Below are positions 10,101 through 18,121 of a stretch of 64,000 bases of DNA, piece by piece. The position numbers and the translations under genes are program-made. How positions within the stretch are numbered: position 1 is the first letter of the stretch; the number at the start of each line of letters is the position of its first letter. The notes beneath the pieces were generated by a model that was not told the origin of the DNA, did no database searches, and saw only the letters and a list, made by a program, of their open reading frames with translations. This stretch comes from Verrucomicrobiales bacterium (GTDB lineage: Bacteria; Verrucomicrobiota; Verrucomicrobiia; Verrucomicrobiales; DEV007), in contig JARGNI010000011.1 of assembly GCA_029213195.1 (NCBI GenBank), forward strand, positions 62,001 through 126,000, given 5' to 3'.

Positions 10101-10436
10101 GGAATCGCGATCGCTGGAAGTGAAATGATGCTGGCACCGTCGCTGGTCGACTCGGCTCGCGTCAAAGGCGATCCCAATAAGTTGATCGCAGTTCTACTCC
10201 ATGGCCTCAAGGGACCGATCGACGGGAAATCCTACCAAGCCGGTTTCATGGCGCCGGCCCACGCCCTCGGGATCACCCGCGAAGATCGCTTGTCGGAACT
10301 GATCACCTACCTGCGCTTTGTCCATGGCGACGGCGCCTCAAGCGTCAGCCATGACGAGGTGAAGAATGTGAAGAAGCTGCATGGCGATCGGAAGACGCCG
10401 TGGGCGGATGACGAGTTGAAGGCGGTTCGGGAATGA
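7110..10436 (+). CDS. Secreted ThuA / PVC dehydrogenase / HEAT / cytochrome c protein
   Basis: An 1108-residue exported mosaic protein. A signal peptide ending around CAKANE is followed by a ThuA-like domain (about 25-320; ALIVDGRNNHDW, VLIHGANNAF). Residues about 375-770 form the membrane-bound dehydrogenase-type beta-propeller of planctomycetes and verrucomicrobia (GYVAELFAAEPMVQEP, RVKKLVDTDGDGRAD). HEAT-like repeats occupy about 790-960. A C-terminal c-type haem site, CITCH, lies at 988-992 followed by GADGKGI. Such proteins are thought to oxidise sugars or related compounds and pass electrons to a covalently bound haem outside the cytoplasm; the substrate is not known. It opens a plus-strand series of exported proteins and carries the ECF-type promoter motif. 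Confidence 0.9.
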   Translation: MIPLFLRLLPTLLLVGTLTCAKANEPLRALIVDGRNNHDWRSTTDHLRATLEATGRFEVEVSTAPQKRSPKVPRRVQRPEDEAALQEAKQLFTEREAAAKAKLAERWTQWRPDFASADVVILNYNGDNWPPHVAEGFIEFVRNGGGTVLIHGANNAFRNWPEFNEMIGLGWRPAPIGRAIKINPESGEAFVAKDADLPNKGNSSHGSKHPFQVTVRASDHPVMRGLPPVWMHAIDELYHNMRGPAKDLTVLSSAWSDPEQRGTGLHEPLTWEVAFGKGRVIVTSMGHLWPGGMERGEQDSLRCVGFQTVFARSCEYVATGEVTLPIPEDFPGPDEVSTVAPHAVAWPGNQPKPAGDLTSMRSKKEADLYSMLTPEEELATFELAPGYVAELFAAEPMVQEPVLTVWDADGAMYVAEMRSYMQDAAGTGTKTLRNGRVKKLVDTDGDGRADQATIFIDNLNLPRMILPLSDGWIAVRETDTMDVVAYRDNDGDGVADENKMLYKRGPYSRNSPEKSVEHQDSGLMWNIDNHIYLTYNMERYRFTTGEWVAEKQPGHWTQWGLTHDDAGDLYWSTNSDPLIQAYIHPRYWEIPRRFASNVPRIPVVLPAHYDPGFMAAHSSCLLNDRGGSAAAVRSFTSACGQSIYRSDKFPADGRGNYFVCDPTIHVVRRARISRDGAMVRLTKAEPDGMEFLRSSDINSRFINTAEGPDGCLYVTDMYRGIIQDAPWLNPGSRENIIANGLDDNNQHGRIWRIRHRDFQPRSKQAMPPMSTEPTIALLRHLESPSGWWRDTAQREIILREDRESVEPHLRAIARFADSPHARFHALWTLEGMAATDLDLLAHMAKDNEARIRRAAVQVAEPRLGEGEFFDALARTLANDSDPQVAQQLILSLGLVRDHPDGVELIQQIARRQATVPGVQLATTLSLWGMKDLPLVKEILEGNAFDPATTVASKNMLGNWDRGIQFPDDMSNDEKKRITSGETQYFASCITCHGADGKGIAIAGSEMMLAPSLVDSARVKGDPNKLIAVLLHGLKGPIDGKSYQAGFMAPAHALGITREDRLSELITYLRFVHGDGASSVSHDEVKNVKKLHGDRKTPWADDELKAVRE

Positions 10437-10485
10437 CGGGATCGCCAATTTTTCCGAGGGACTCAAAAAAGTCTTCTTTTCTCCC

Positions 10486-10513
10486 CTAAGGTTCTTTCTT
10501 CCATGCCATTATT
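10486..10513 (+). promoter_or_regulatory. Putative ECF promoter of the DUF1501 gene
   Basis: CTAAGGTTC (10486-10494), 10 nt, GCCATTATT (10505-10513). It repeats the arrangement seen before 6984 and 7110. An ATG at 10503 lies inside the motif, so translation more likely starts at the in-frame ATG at 10518, 32 nt after the motif begins. A second shared patch, GGGATCG-N2-AATTTT, lies further upstream here and before 7110. Confidence 0.5.
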
Positions 10514-10517
10514 GGGC

Positions 10518-11858
10518 ATGAAAAGACGAACCAGCGGTTGTTCCGGATTTCAGCAAGCTCATTTCTCCCGTCGTGATGCGATGCGAATCGGCTCGCTGGG
10601 AGGGGTTGGGCTCACCCTCGGCCAGATGCTTCAGCTCGAGGCGGCGCAGAAGGATTTCAAGACAGTGGAGGGGCCGGCAAAAAGTGTCATCCAGATCCGG
10701 CTCGGTGGTGGAGTGGCTGCCCAGGAAAGTTGGAACCCGAAGCCGGAATCGCCACTGGAATACCGCGGTCCGTTTGGTGTCAGCAAGACTCCCATCCCGG
10801 GAATCGTGCTCGGCGAGCTGATGCCCGAGACGGCGAAGATCGCGGACAAGCTGACGGTGGTGCGCTCGGTTGTCGGGAAGATTCCCGATCACGGGCAGGC
10901 CACGTATCACGTCATGCGCGGCTACCCCATGACGCCGGCGATCAAGCACCCGACGATCGGCACGGTGGTCAATCACGAGTTCCAGCCTCGCTCGGCGCTT
11001 CCGACTTACATCGCGATCGGTAATGCCAAGGATGAGACCGGCTATCTCGGTGCGCAATACGGACCCTTCACGACCGGAGCCGACCCGGCCTCGGATAGCA
11101 GCTTCCAGATTCGTGATCTCACCCTCCCGGGTGGTCTCGATGTCGCTGCCTTCGAGTCCCGCAAGCAGATCCGCGACGCCATCAACAACGAGTTCCGCAA
11201 GCTCGAAACGAGCAAAGCTCCGCTCGACACGATGGATGCCTACTACCAGAAGGCCTACGACATGATCAGCTCGGAGGAAGTGAAAGACGCCTTCGATCTT
11301 TCCAAGGAGCCAGAGAAACTGAAGACCGAGTACGGCAAGAACCAGTTCGAACGCCAGGGCTCGCAGGCCGGCATGCGTATGCTCCTCGCCCGCCGACTCG
11401 TCGAAGCCGGAGTGCGCTTTGTCTCCCTGAACTACGGCGAGTGGGATCACCACTCCGGCATCAAGACCGCCTTCGAACTCAACATGCCTGCGTTCGACAA
11501 GGCCTTCTCGACGCTGATTCGGGATCTCGACGACCGCGGCCTGCTCGACAATACCCTCGTCTGGGTCGTCTCCGAAATGGGCCGCACGCCAAAGATCAAC
11601 CAGGTCGCTGGCCGCGACCACTGGTCCCGCGTCTTCTCGCTCGCCATGGCCGGCGGTGGGCTCAAGCAGGGCGCCTTCTACGGAGACGCCGACGCCACTT
11701 CATCCGAGGTCGCCCACGACGGTGTTCCTCTCGCCGATCTGCACAGCACGCTCTATCACCTGATGGGCATCAATTCGGACAAGGAACTGATGGCCTCGGG
11801 CTCTCGCCCGATGGAAATCATCGACGGCGGGAAAGTGGTCGAGGACATCCTGGCATGA
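10518..11858 (+). CDS. DUF1501 domain protein with Tat-type signal
   Basis: A 446-residue DUF1501 family protein, distantly sulfatase/alkaline-phosphatase-like in fold. The N-terminus carries a twin-arginine export motif (FSRRDAMRIGSLGGVGLTLG). Typical family segments are KSVIQIRLGGGVAAQESW, YPMTPAIKHPTIGTVVNHE, FVSLNYGEWDHHSG and WVVSEMGRTPKIN. The biochemical function of DUF1501 is not established; the genes are usually neighbours of DUF1549/DUF1553 genes, as here. Start 10518 is preferred to 10503 because the latter lies within the promoter motif. The stop overlaps the next ATG in an ATGA, implying coupled translation with the PPC protein. Confidence 0.88.
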   Translation: MKRRTSGCSGFQQAHFSRRDAMRIGSLGGVGLTLGQMLQLEAAQKDFKTVEGPAKSVIQIRLGGGVAAQESWNPKPESPLEYRGPFGVSKTPIPGIVLGELMPETAKIADKLTVVRSVVGKIPDHGQATYHVMRGYPMTPAIKHPTIGTVVNHEFQPRSALPTYIAIGNAKDETGYLGAQYGPFTTGADPASDSSFQIRDLTLPGGLDVAAFESRKQIRDAINNEFRKLETSKAPLDTMDAYYQKAYDMISSEEVKDAFDLSKEPEKLKTEYGKNQFERQGSQAGMRMLLARRLVEAGVRFVSLNYGEWDHHSGIKTAFELNMPAFDKAFSTLIRDLDDRGLLDNTLVWVVSEMGRTPKINQVAGRDHWSRVFSLAMAGGGLKQGAFYGDADATSSEVAHDGVPLADLHSTLYHLMGINSDKELMASGSRPMEIIDGGKVVEDILA

Positions 11859-14377
11859 ACCGTTGCATCATTCCCTCCCTCCTCCTCGCCTCTCTCCTCC
11901 TCCCCTTCGCAGAAGCGCAGGAAGAGCTGGAGTTCTGCACCTTTCCCTATTCCTGTCCCATCGCGGGACGGATCAATCCCCAGGTCGGCGAACAGGGCAG
12001 CACCACCAAGATCACGCTCATTGGCGGTCGACTGCAAGAGATCGAGGAATTCTTCTTCTATCGACCGGGTATCAAGGTCGTCGACCACCGACCGCTCGAT
12101 GTCATTCCGAGCGACATGCGTGGCGACGACCGCAAGATGCCCAAGGGCACAGCGGTGGAACTCACCCTGGAGATCGCCGACGACTGCCCCCTCGGCGAAC
12201 ACTTCATGCGCCTGCGCACGAAGGAGGCGCTCTCCGAAATGGTGTCCTTCTGGGTCTCCCCATTTCCCTGCGTGCCGGAGAAAGACTGGGCGCACGATTC
12301 CGCCGACAAGGGCAACGGAACTTTCGTTCGGGCGCAACCGGTCGAACTGGGAACGACCGTCTACGGCTACCACCCCTCCTATTCCACCATGGACCACGAC
12401 TTCTATGCCGTGGAGATGGAAAAGGGCGAGAACCTGACCGTGGAAGTCTGGTCGGCTTGCCTCGGATTCGACTTTCACGACGGCATCACCGACTGCGCCA
12501 TCACGATCTACGACCCCGATCAGGAGAAGATTGCCTACGTCGACGACACCTCCCTGCGCGACATGGACCCCATCGTCGGCCTGAAGGCGGAAAAGTCCGG
12601 GACCTATTACGTGAACATCCACCAGAACATGGATTTCGAGGGCGCACTCCGACACTACGCTGCGCACTTCAGCAATGAGAAGCGCCCGATGATCACTTAC
12701 CCGCTCGGCGGCCCGGCGGGATCCGAACTCGAACTCACCCTCATCGACGCCGACGGATCGGAGAGCAAGGCCAGGCATGCGCTTCCCAAGGAGCCCGGCG
12801 CCTTCGACAAATCTGTTATCGATTTCTTTGCCGCCCCGACGGCGATTCCCAACCGCCTCCAGGTGGCCAAGTTCGAAAACGTCCTCGAGGACGGCAAGGA
12901 GCACTTCCAACCGGAGGAGGCCCAGGTTTATCAAGGAGAGCTTCCCATCGCCTTCAACGGTCGCATTCTGCATGAGGGCAAGACCGACTGGTTCCGCTTC
13001 AGCGCCAGGAAGGGCGAGCGATACCGCGTGCGCACCTACGCCGCCACCCTCGGCTCCTCGCTCGATGCCCGGCTCATGATTCGCCCCGCCGCAGGCACGG
13101 AGAGTCGCATCGACATCAAGGCGGATGATTCCCGCTGGATCGACCACGACTGGCAGGGCGCCGACAAGACCTCCATCCTCAAGGACCGCATGGATCCCAT
13201 CACGATTTTCGAACCCGATGCCGACGGTGACTACCTCCTCGGCATCGAGGATTCTCAACGCCTCTTCGGACCCGACTACGTCTACCGCGTCGAGATCGAG
13301 CCCGTGGTGAATCGCGCCTTCATCTACTTTCCCAAGGATTATCGCGAGAGCCCGCACAAACGGGACCGCCTCGTCGTCCACCGCGGCAACACGGTGGAGC
13401 ACACCCTCGCCATCATTTCCGGTCTCGGAAATAACTATCGCGGCGGCATGGAAATCTACGCCGAAGGTTTACCCAAGGGCGTCACTTTCGAGTGTCCTCC
13501 ACTGAAACCGGGCCAAACCCTGACCCAGGCCACCCTGACCGCCACCGCTGACGCCGAGCCGTGGTCCGATCTCATCGAACTGAAGCTTCGTCCCACCGAG
13601 GAAGGCGCCGACTTCCGGGGAAGCTTCGTGCACAACGTCCCTTCCACGAGCCGACGAGGTGGCTACAACGTCGTCCACAATCTCACTCGCCGTTGCGCCG
13701 CCGCTGTGGTCGAGGAAGCGCCCCTCCGCATCTCGGTCAAGCAGCCGGACATCGCCCTCGCCAAGAGCGCCGTCCTCGACCTCGAAGTCGAGATCGAGCG
13801 CAGCCAGGGTTACGAAGGCGGCGTCTCCGTCTATGCCGCCTGGAGGCCACCCAATGTCGTGACGCCCCCGCCTCTCATCATCCCACCCGGTGAGACGAAG
13901 GCAGTCTATCAACTCAAGGCCAACCACAATGTGACGCCGGGGCGTTATCCTGTCACCCTGACCGCCCATGAGGAAAAGGGGGGAAACCGTGGCTGGGGCA
14001 CCGGTTTCCACTACGTCGCCTCTCCTCCCATCGACCTGGAGATTTCCGACCCCTATCTTAATCTCACCTTCGATCGTACCGCCATCGAGCGTCAGACCGA
14101 AACGAAACTGGTCGCCTCCATCGACACGATCAAACCCCTGCCCGGCGAGGCCACCGCTACTCTGATCCGTCTGCCAACGGGAATCGAGTTGGTGAAGCCC
14201 GTGACCATTCGTCCGGGTGACAAGATGGTCAGTTTCCCGATTCGGGCAACGAAGGATGCGTTGACCGGTCAGTATCAGCAAATCGCCTGCCAAATCAAGA
14301 TTCGGGAGGGCGATCAGGAAATCGTGCAGGAATCCGGCAACGGCGTGCTGCGAATTGATGAGGAGCGTTCCCGATGA
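11855..14377 (+). CDS. Secreted PPC-domain protein
   Basis: An 840-residue exported protein beginning with a signal peptide that ends at EAQEE. It contains an IPT/TIG-like N-terminal domain and at least two pre-peptidase C-terminal (PPC) beta-sandwiches, one near 150-250 (HDFYAVEMEKGENLTVEVW) and one near 370-480 (DWFRFSARKGERYRVRTYA). Further Ig-like segments run to the C-terminus. No catalytic motif was seen. Proteins of this kind are regular partners of DUF1501 and DUF1549/DUF1553 proteins in planctomycetes and verrucomicrobia and may act as extracellular scaffolds. Both ends overlap the neighbours by ATGA. Translation in this frame could be extended upstream antisense-free over the DUF1501 gene, but the signal peptide fixes the start at 11855. 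Confidence 0.87.
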   Translation: MNRCIIPSLLLASLLLPFAEAQEELEFCTFPYSCPIAGRINPQVGEQGSTTKITLIGGRLQEIEEFFFYRPGIKVVDHRPLDVIPSDMRGDDRKMPKGTAVELTLEIADDCPLGEHFMRLRTKEALSEMVSFWVSPFPCVPEKDWAHDSADKGNGTFVRAQPVELGTTVYGYHPSYSTMDHDFYAVEMEKGENLTVEVWSACLGFDFHDGITDCAITIYDPDQEKIAYVDDTSLRDMDPIVGLKAEKSGTYYVNIHQNMDFEGALRHYAAHFSNEKRPMITYPLGGPAGSELELTLIDADGSESKARHALPKEPGAFDKSVIDFFAAPTAIPNRLQVAKFENVLEDGKEHFQPEEAQVYQGELPIAFNGRILHEGKTDWFRFSARKGERYRVRTYAATLGSSLDARLMIRPAAGTESRIDIKADDSRWIDHDWQGADKTSILKDRMDPITIFEPDADGDYLLGIEDSQRLFGPDYVYRVEIEPVVNRAFIYFPKDYRESPHKRDRLVVHRGNTVEHTLAIISGLGNNYRGGMEIYAEGLPKGVTFECPPLKPGQTLTQATLTATADAEPWSDLIELKLRPTEEGADFRGSFVHNVPSTSRRGGYNVVHNLTRRCAAAVVEEAPLRISVKQPDIALAKSAVLDLEVEIERSQGYEGGVSVYAAWRPPNVVTPPPLIIPPGETKAVYQLKANHNVTPGRYPVTLTAHEEKGGNRGWGTGFHYVASPPIDLEISDPYLNLTFDRTAIERQTETKLVASIDTIKPLPGEATATLIRLPTGIELVKPVTIRPGDKMVSFPIRATKDALTGQYQQIACQIKIREGDQEIVQESGNGVLRIDEERSR

Positions 14378-15819
14378 ATCGATTTCTACTGTTTACCCTG
14401 TGTCTGTTGTCTTCCTCTGGCGCTTTCGCCGCGAAGCCTAAAATCGTGCTGGTACTGGTGGACGATCTGGGCTGGGCCGATCTCGGCTGCCAGGGCTCGG
14501 ACTTCTACGAAACGCCGCACATCGACAGCCTGGCGAAGGAAGGGGTGCGCTTCACCGACGGATATGCTGCCTGTGCAGTGTGTTCGCCATCGCGAGCGGC
14601 AGTGATGACCGGTCGCTACCCGCATCGAACCGGCATCACGAACTGGATTCGTTCACGCGCTCAGGGGGCCAAGGTTCCAAAAGACCGGAAGAATCCCTGT
14701 TGGAAGCCAAAGGAGCAGTGGCAGGGAAAAGGCAAGTTGATCTGCCCGCCGAACGGTCTCTGGCTGGAGAGCACAGAAGTTACCCTTGCAGAAGTGTTGA
14801 AGCCGGAAGGCTACGTCAGCTGCTACATTGGCAAGTGGCACCTTGGAACAGATGACTGGTATCCGACCGAGCAGGGCTTCGACTACAATGTAGGTGGCTG
14901 CGACTTTGGGGAGCCGCCGTCCTACTTTGATCCCTACAACAAGCCCAAGTCGTTTCACCCGATAACGCGTGATGGCATTCCCGGGTTGCCGGGGCGCAAG
15001 CCGGGGCAGTACCTGACGGATCGCGAAGCGGAGGAAGCCGATGCCTTCATTCGCAAGCACAAGGACCAGCCCTTCTTCCTGATGCTCGCCAACTACGCCG
15101 TCCACACGCCGATCCAATCCAGGGAGGACCTCGCGGCCAAGTATCGGGCCAAGAAGAAGACAGGGATCCACCGCAACCCCGTCTACGCCGCCATGATCGA
15201 GAGCGTCGATGATGCGGTGGGGGTCGTCGTCAACACCTTGGAAGAGCTGAACCTCACCAACAACACGCTGATCATCTTTACGTCCGACAATGGCGGTGTC
15301 AAGGGACTCACCAACAACCTGCTGCGTGACGGCAAGGGCTATCCCTACGAGGGCGGCGTCCGCGTCCCGTTCATCGTCAAGTGGCCGGGCGTGGCGAAGG
15401 CAGGCTCCGAAGTCTCTGAGCCGGTCATCAGCATGGACATTCTGCCGACTATCGCTGCGGCTGCCGGTGCCAAGCTCCCGGACGTCGAACTCGACGGCAA
15501 GGATCTCAAACCCCTGCTAGCCGGTAGCGGCGAGATCGAGCGTGATACCCTTTACTGGCACTACCCGCACTACCGCCAAGACCGCGGACCTTACAGCACC
15601 ATCCGTCATGGCGATTGGAAACTGGTCAAGTGGTTCGAAGGCGGCCGGTCTCTGTTCCACCTCAAAGACGATCTCGGTGAGGAGAATGATTTGGCCAAGT
15701 CCATGTCAGAGAAGGTCGAGGAACTTGAGGGGATGTTAATGACCCACCTGAGCAGCACAACGGATCTGATTCCCATCCCGAATCCCAATTACAAGCCAGA
15801 AGCACCAGCGGAGAGGTGA
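14374..15819 (+). CDS. Type I sulfatase (arylsulfatase A-like)
   Basis: A 481-residue exported sulfatase. The signal peptide ends at AFAAK, followed by VLVDDLGWADLGC for metal binding. The formylglycine motif is CSPSR at residues 70-74, followed by the usual MTGRYPHRTGITNW stretch. The IGKWHLG segment and SDNGG complete the active site. The architecture is full length. It starts by ATGA overlap with the PPC gene and is embedded between DUF1501/PPC and DUF1549/DUF1553 genes, which suggests desulfation is coupled to whatever this surface complex does. The substrate is unknown. Confidence 0.95.
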   Translation: MNRFLLFTLCLLSSSGAFAAKPKIVLVLVDDLGWADLGCQGSDFYETPHIDSLAKEGVRFTDGYAACAVCSPSRAAVMTGRYPHRTGITNWIRSRAQGAKVPKDRKNPCWKPKEQWQGKGKLICPPNGLWLESTEVTLAEVLKPEGYVSCYIGKWHLGTDDWYPTEQGFDYNVGGCDFGEPPSYFDPYNKPKSFHPITRDGIPGLPGRKPGQYLTDREAEEADAFIRKHKDQPFFLMLANYAVHTPIQSREDLAAKYRAKKKTGIHRNPVYAAMIESVDDAVGVVVNTLEELNLTNNTLIIFTSDNGGVKGLTNNLLRDGKGYPYEGGVRVPFIVKWPGVAKAGSEVSEPVISMDILPTIAAAAGAKLPDVELDGKDLKPLLAGSGEIERDTLYWHYPHYRQDRGPYSTIRHGDWKLVKWFEGGRSLFHLKDDLGEENDLAKSMSEKVEELEGMLMTHLSSTTDLIPIPNPNYKPEAPAER

Positions 15820-15896
15820 CTCCTCCGCGAGCAGAAAACCGCTTTCCTCAGATTCGCAATGGAAATCACTACCGTCGAAACCGATGCGCCAGAATC

Positions 15897-18113
15897 ATGA
15901 TCAGATTTTTCCGAACACTTAAGCTTTCCCTTCTTCTCTCCTTCGCGACCGCGAGTTGGGCGCAAGGCAAGGACGAACCCGTCAGTTTCGAGAACGATGT
16001 GCTTCCCATCTTCATGCGCGCCGGCTGCAATGCCGGTGACTGTCATGGCGCCGCCCGCGGAAAAGACGGCTTCATGCTTTCCCTTTTCGGCTACGATCCC
16101 GAGGGCGACTACTACCGCCTGATGGAGGAATACATCGGCCGCCGCGTGAATCTCGGTGCTCCGGAGAAAAGCCTCCTTCTCCAGAAGTCGATCGGAGAAG
16201 TGCACCACACAGGTGGTGAGCTCTTCACCAAGGACTCCGAGTCCTACGAAATCATCCACCGCTGGATCGCCCAGGGTGCCCCACGGGACGATGAAAGCAC
16301 TCCCGAGGCCACCGGCATTCGCGTGGAACCCGCGGTCATCGAATTCGATGCCCCCAAGGCGAAGAAACCCACCAAGGTGATCGCCACCTACTCCGATGGT
16401 TCGGAGCGCGACGTGACCCGCTGGAGCCTGTTCCTGTCGAGTAACGACGGAGTGGTCGGCATTGACGACGACGGAATGGTCAGCGCCACGCGTGCGGGAG
16501 GTGCCCACGTCTTTGCCCGCTTCAATCGGTTCACCCAAGGTTCCGAAGTGTTTGTCCTCCCGGGCGACGAAAAGTTCGAATGGTCCCCGCCCAAGGCCAA
16601 CAACTACATCGACGAGCTCGTCTACGACAAGCTGGAGAAGCTGCGCATCCATCCCTCCGAGCTCAGTTCCGATGAAGATTTCCTCCGCCGGGTGACCATC
16701 GACCTGACAGGTCTCCTTCCCACGCCCACCGAATACGAAGACTTTATCAGCTCCGAGGATCCAAACAAGCGCGCCAAGGTCATCGAAGACTTGTTGCAAC
16801 GCGACGACTTCGCCCACCTCTGGGCCGCGAAGTGGGGCGAATGGGTCCGCATCAAGGGCGACACCAACCCGGGTTCAGGCAATGCCATGAAGGCCGCCTG
16901 GGGATTCTATTACTGGATCCTCGACGAGATCGTCAACGATCGCCCCATTGACGAACTCCTCTACGCCATGCTCACCGGCACCGGTTCGAACCTGCGCCAG
17001 CCGCCGAGCAACTTCTACACGATGATCCCCTCCGCCGGGCAGATCAATCCGAGCATCCTCAGCCAGGACGTCGCTCAACTGACCATGGGCATCCGCATGC
17101 AGTGCGCCGAGTGCCACAACCACCCCTTTGACCGCTGGACGATGGACGACTACTACGGCTGGACCTCCTTCTTCACCGGCATCGAGCGCAAACGCGGACG
17201 CGAAGCCCGCGAGATGCTCATCTCGGTCAATGTGGAGGCCGCCCCGGCCAAGCACCTGCTCGACGATCGTCCCATGCCCCCCCGCTTCCTCGGCGGAGAG
17301 GCTCCCGACACCACCGACAAGGACCCACGCCAGTTGATGGCCGCCTGGCTCACCGCCGAGGACAACACCCTTTTCCGCCGCCACATGGCCAACCGGGTGT
17401 GGGAGCACTTCTTCGGTCGTGGCATCGTCGAACCGATCGACGATGTCCGCATCAGCAACCCGGCCAGCAACGAGCCCCTCCTCGAAGAACTGGGACGCCG
17501 CTTTGCCGAGGACCACGACTACCGGCTTCGCGACCTCGTCCGCGACATCTGCGATTCGACCACCTACCAGCTTTCGGCCGGCACCAATGCCTCCAACGAG
17601 GACGACGAGGAGTTCTTCTCCCACGCTGCCCTGCGTCGCCCGCGTGCCGACGTGCTCCTCGACTGCATCAACCAGGCGCTCGACAACACACCGACCTTCC
17701 GACGTTCCACCAAAACCCGAGCCATCGATCTCTTCCAGGGAGGGGCGACCACCAACGAGGCCTATTTCTTCTCCACCTTCGGGCAATCGAAGCGCGCCAG
17801 CATCTGTGCCTGCGAGACCAGCACCGATGCCCAACTCGCCCAGTCGCTCCACCTCATCAATGGCGAAACCATCCAGAAACCCCTGCGCGCTTCGGCATTG
17901 GTCAATCAACTCACCGGATCGCACCCCGACCAACCCGAGCTCATCATCGAGCAACTTTTCATTCGCCTGCTCACGCGCAAACCAAGCGCAGACGAACTGA
18001 AAGTCATCCTTTCGAACTTCCCCGAGAAGACAGACCAGAAGTCCCTCAAGATCTTCTACGACGGCGTGCTCTGGGGCCTGCTCAATTCCAGCGAGTTTCT
18101 CTACAACCACTAG
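15897..18113 (+). CDS. DUF1549/DUF1553 protein with N-terminal haem-type motif and Ig-like domain
   Basis: A 738-residue exported protein. After the signal peptide (to about residue 22) comes a cytochrome-like domain with GCNAGDCHG at 43-51, a C-x4-C-H variant typical of this family. Residues about 145-215 form a bacterial Ig-like (BIG2) domain (DGSERDVTRWSLF). DUF1549 (PSCyt2) follows at about 230-430 with the MQCAECHNHPFDRW motif, then DUF1553 (PSD1) to the end (FRRHMANRVWEHFFGRGIV). A GTG at 15816 would extend the frame, but ATG at 15897 restores a clean signal peptide. The role is unproven; such proteins are linked by context to complex-carbohydrate use. Confidence 0.9.
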   Translation: MIRFFRTLKLSLLLSFATASWAQGKDEPVSFENDVLPIFMRAGCNAGDCHGAARGKDGFMLSLFGYDPEGDYYRLMEEYIGRRVNLGAPEKSLLLQKSIGEVHHTGGELFTKDSESYEIIHRWIAQGAPRDDESTPEATGIRVEPAVIEFDAPKAKKPTKVIATYSDGSERDVTRWSLFLSSNDGVVGIDDDGMVSATRAGGAHVFARFNRFTQGSEVFVLPGDEKFEWSPPKANNYIDELVYDKLEKLRIHPSELSSDEDFLRRVTIDLTGLLPTPTEYEDFISSEDPNKRAKVIEDLLQRDDFAHLWAAKWGEWVRIKGDTNPGSGNAMKAAWGFYYWILDEIVNDRPIDELLYAMLTGTGSNLRQPPSNFYTMIPSAGQINPSILSQDVAQLTMGIRMQCAECHNHPFDRWTMDDYYGWTSFFTGIERKRGREAREMLISVNVEAAPAKHLLDDRPMPPRFLGGEAPDTTDKDPRQLMAAWLTAEDNTLFRRHMANRVWEHFFGRGIVEPIDDVRISNPASNEPLLEELGRRFAEDHDYRLRDLVRDICDSTTYQLSAGTNASNEDDEEFFSHAALRRPRADVLLDCINQALDNTPTFRRSTKTRAIDLFQGGATTNEAYFFSTFGQSKRASICACETSTDAQLAQSLHLINGETIQKPLRASALVNQLTGSHPDQPELIIEQLFIRLLTRKPSADELKVILSNFPEKTDQKSLKIFYDGVLWGLLNSSEFLYNH

Positions 18114-18121
18114 ACGATTTC

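Noticed and set aside
11756-13402. 548-codon minus-strand open frame antisense to the PPC gene
   Set aside because: Low-complexity Val/Asp/Gly-rich translation without domains; the plus strand has the PPC protein.
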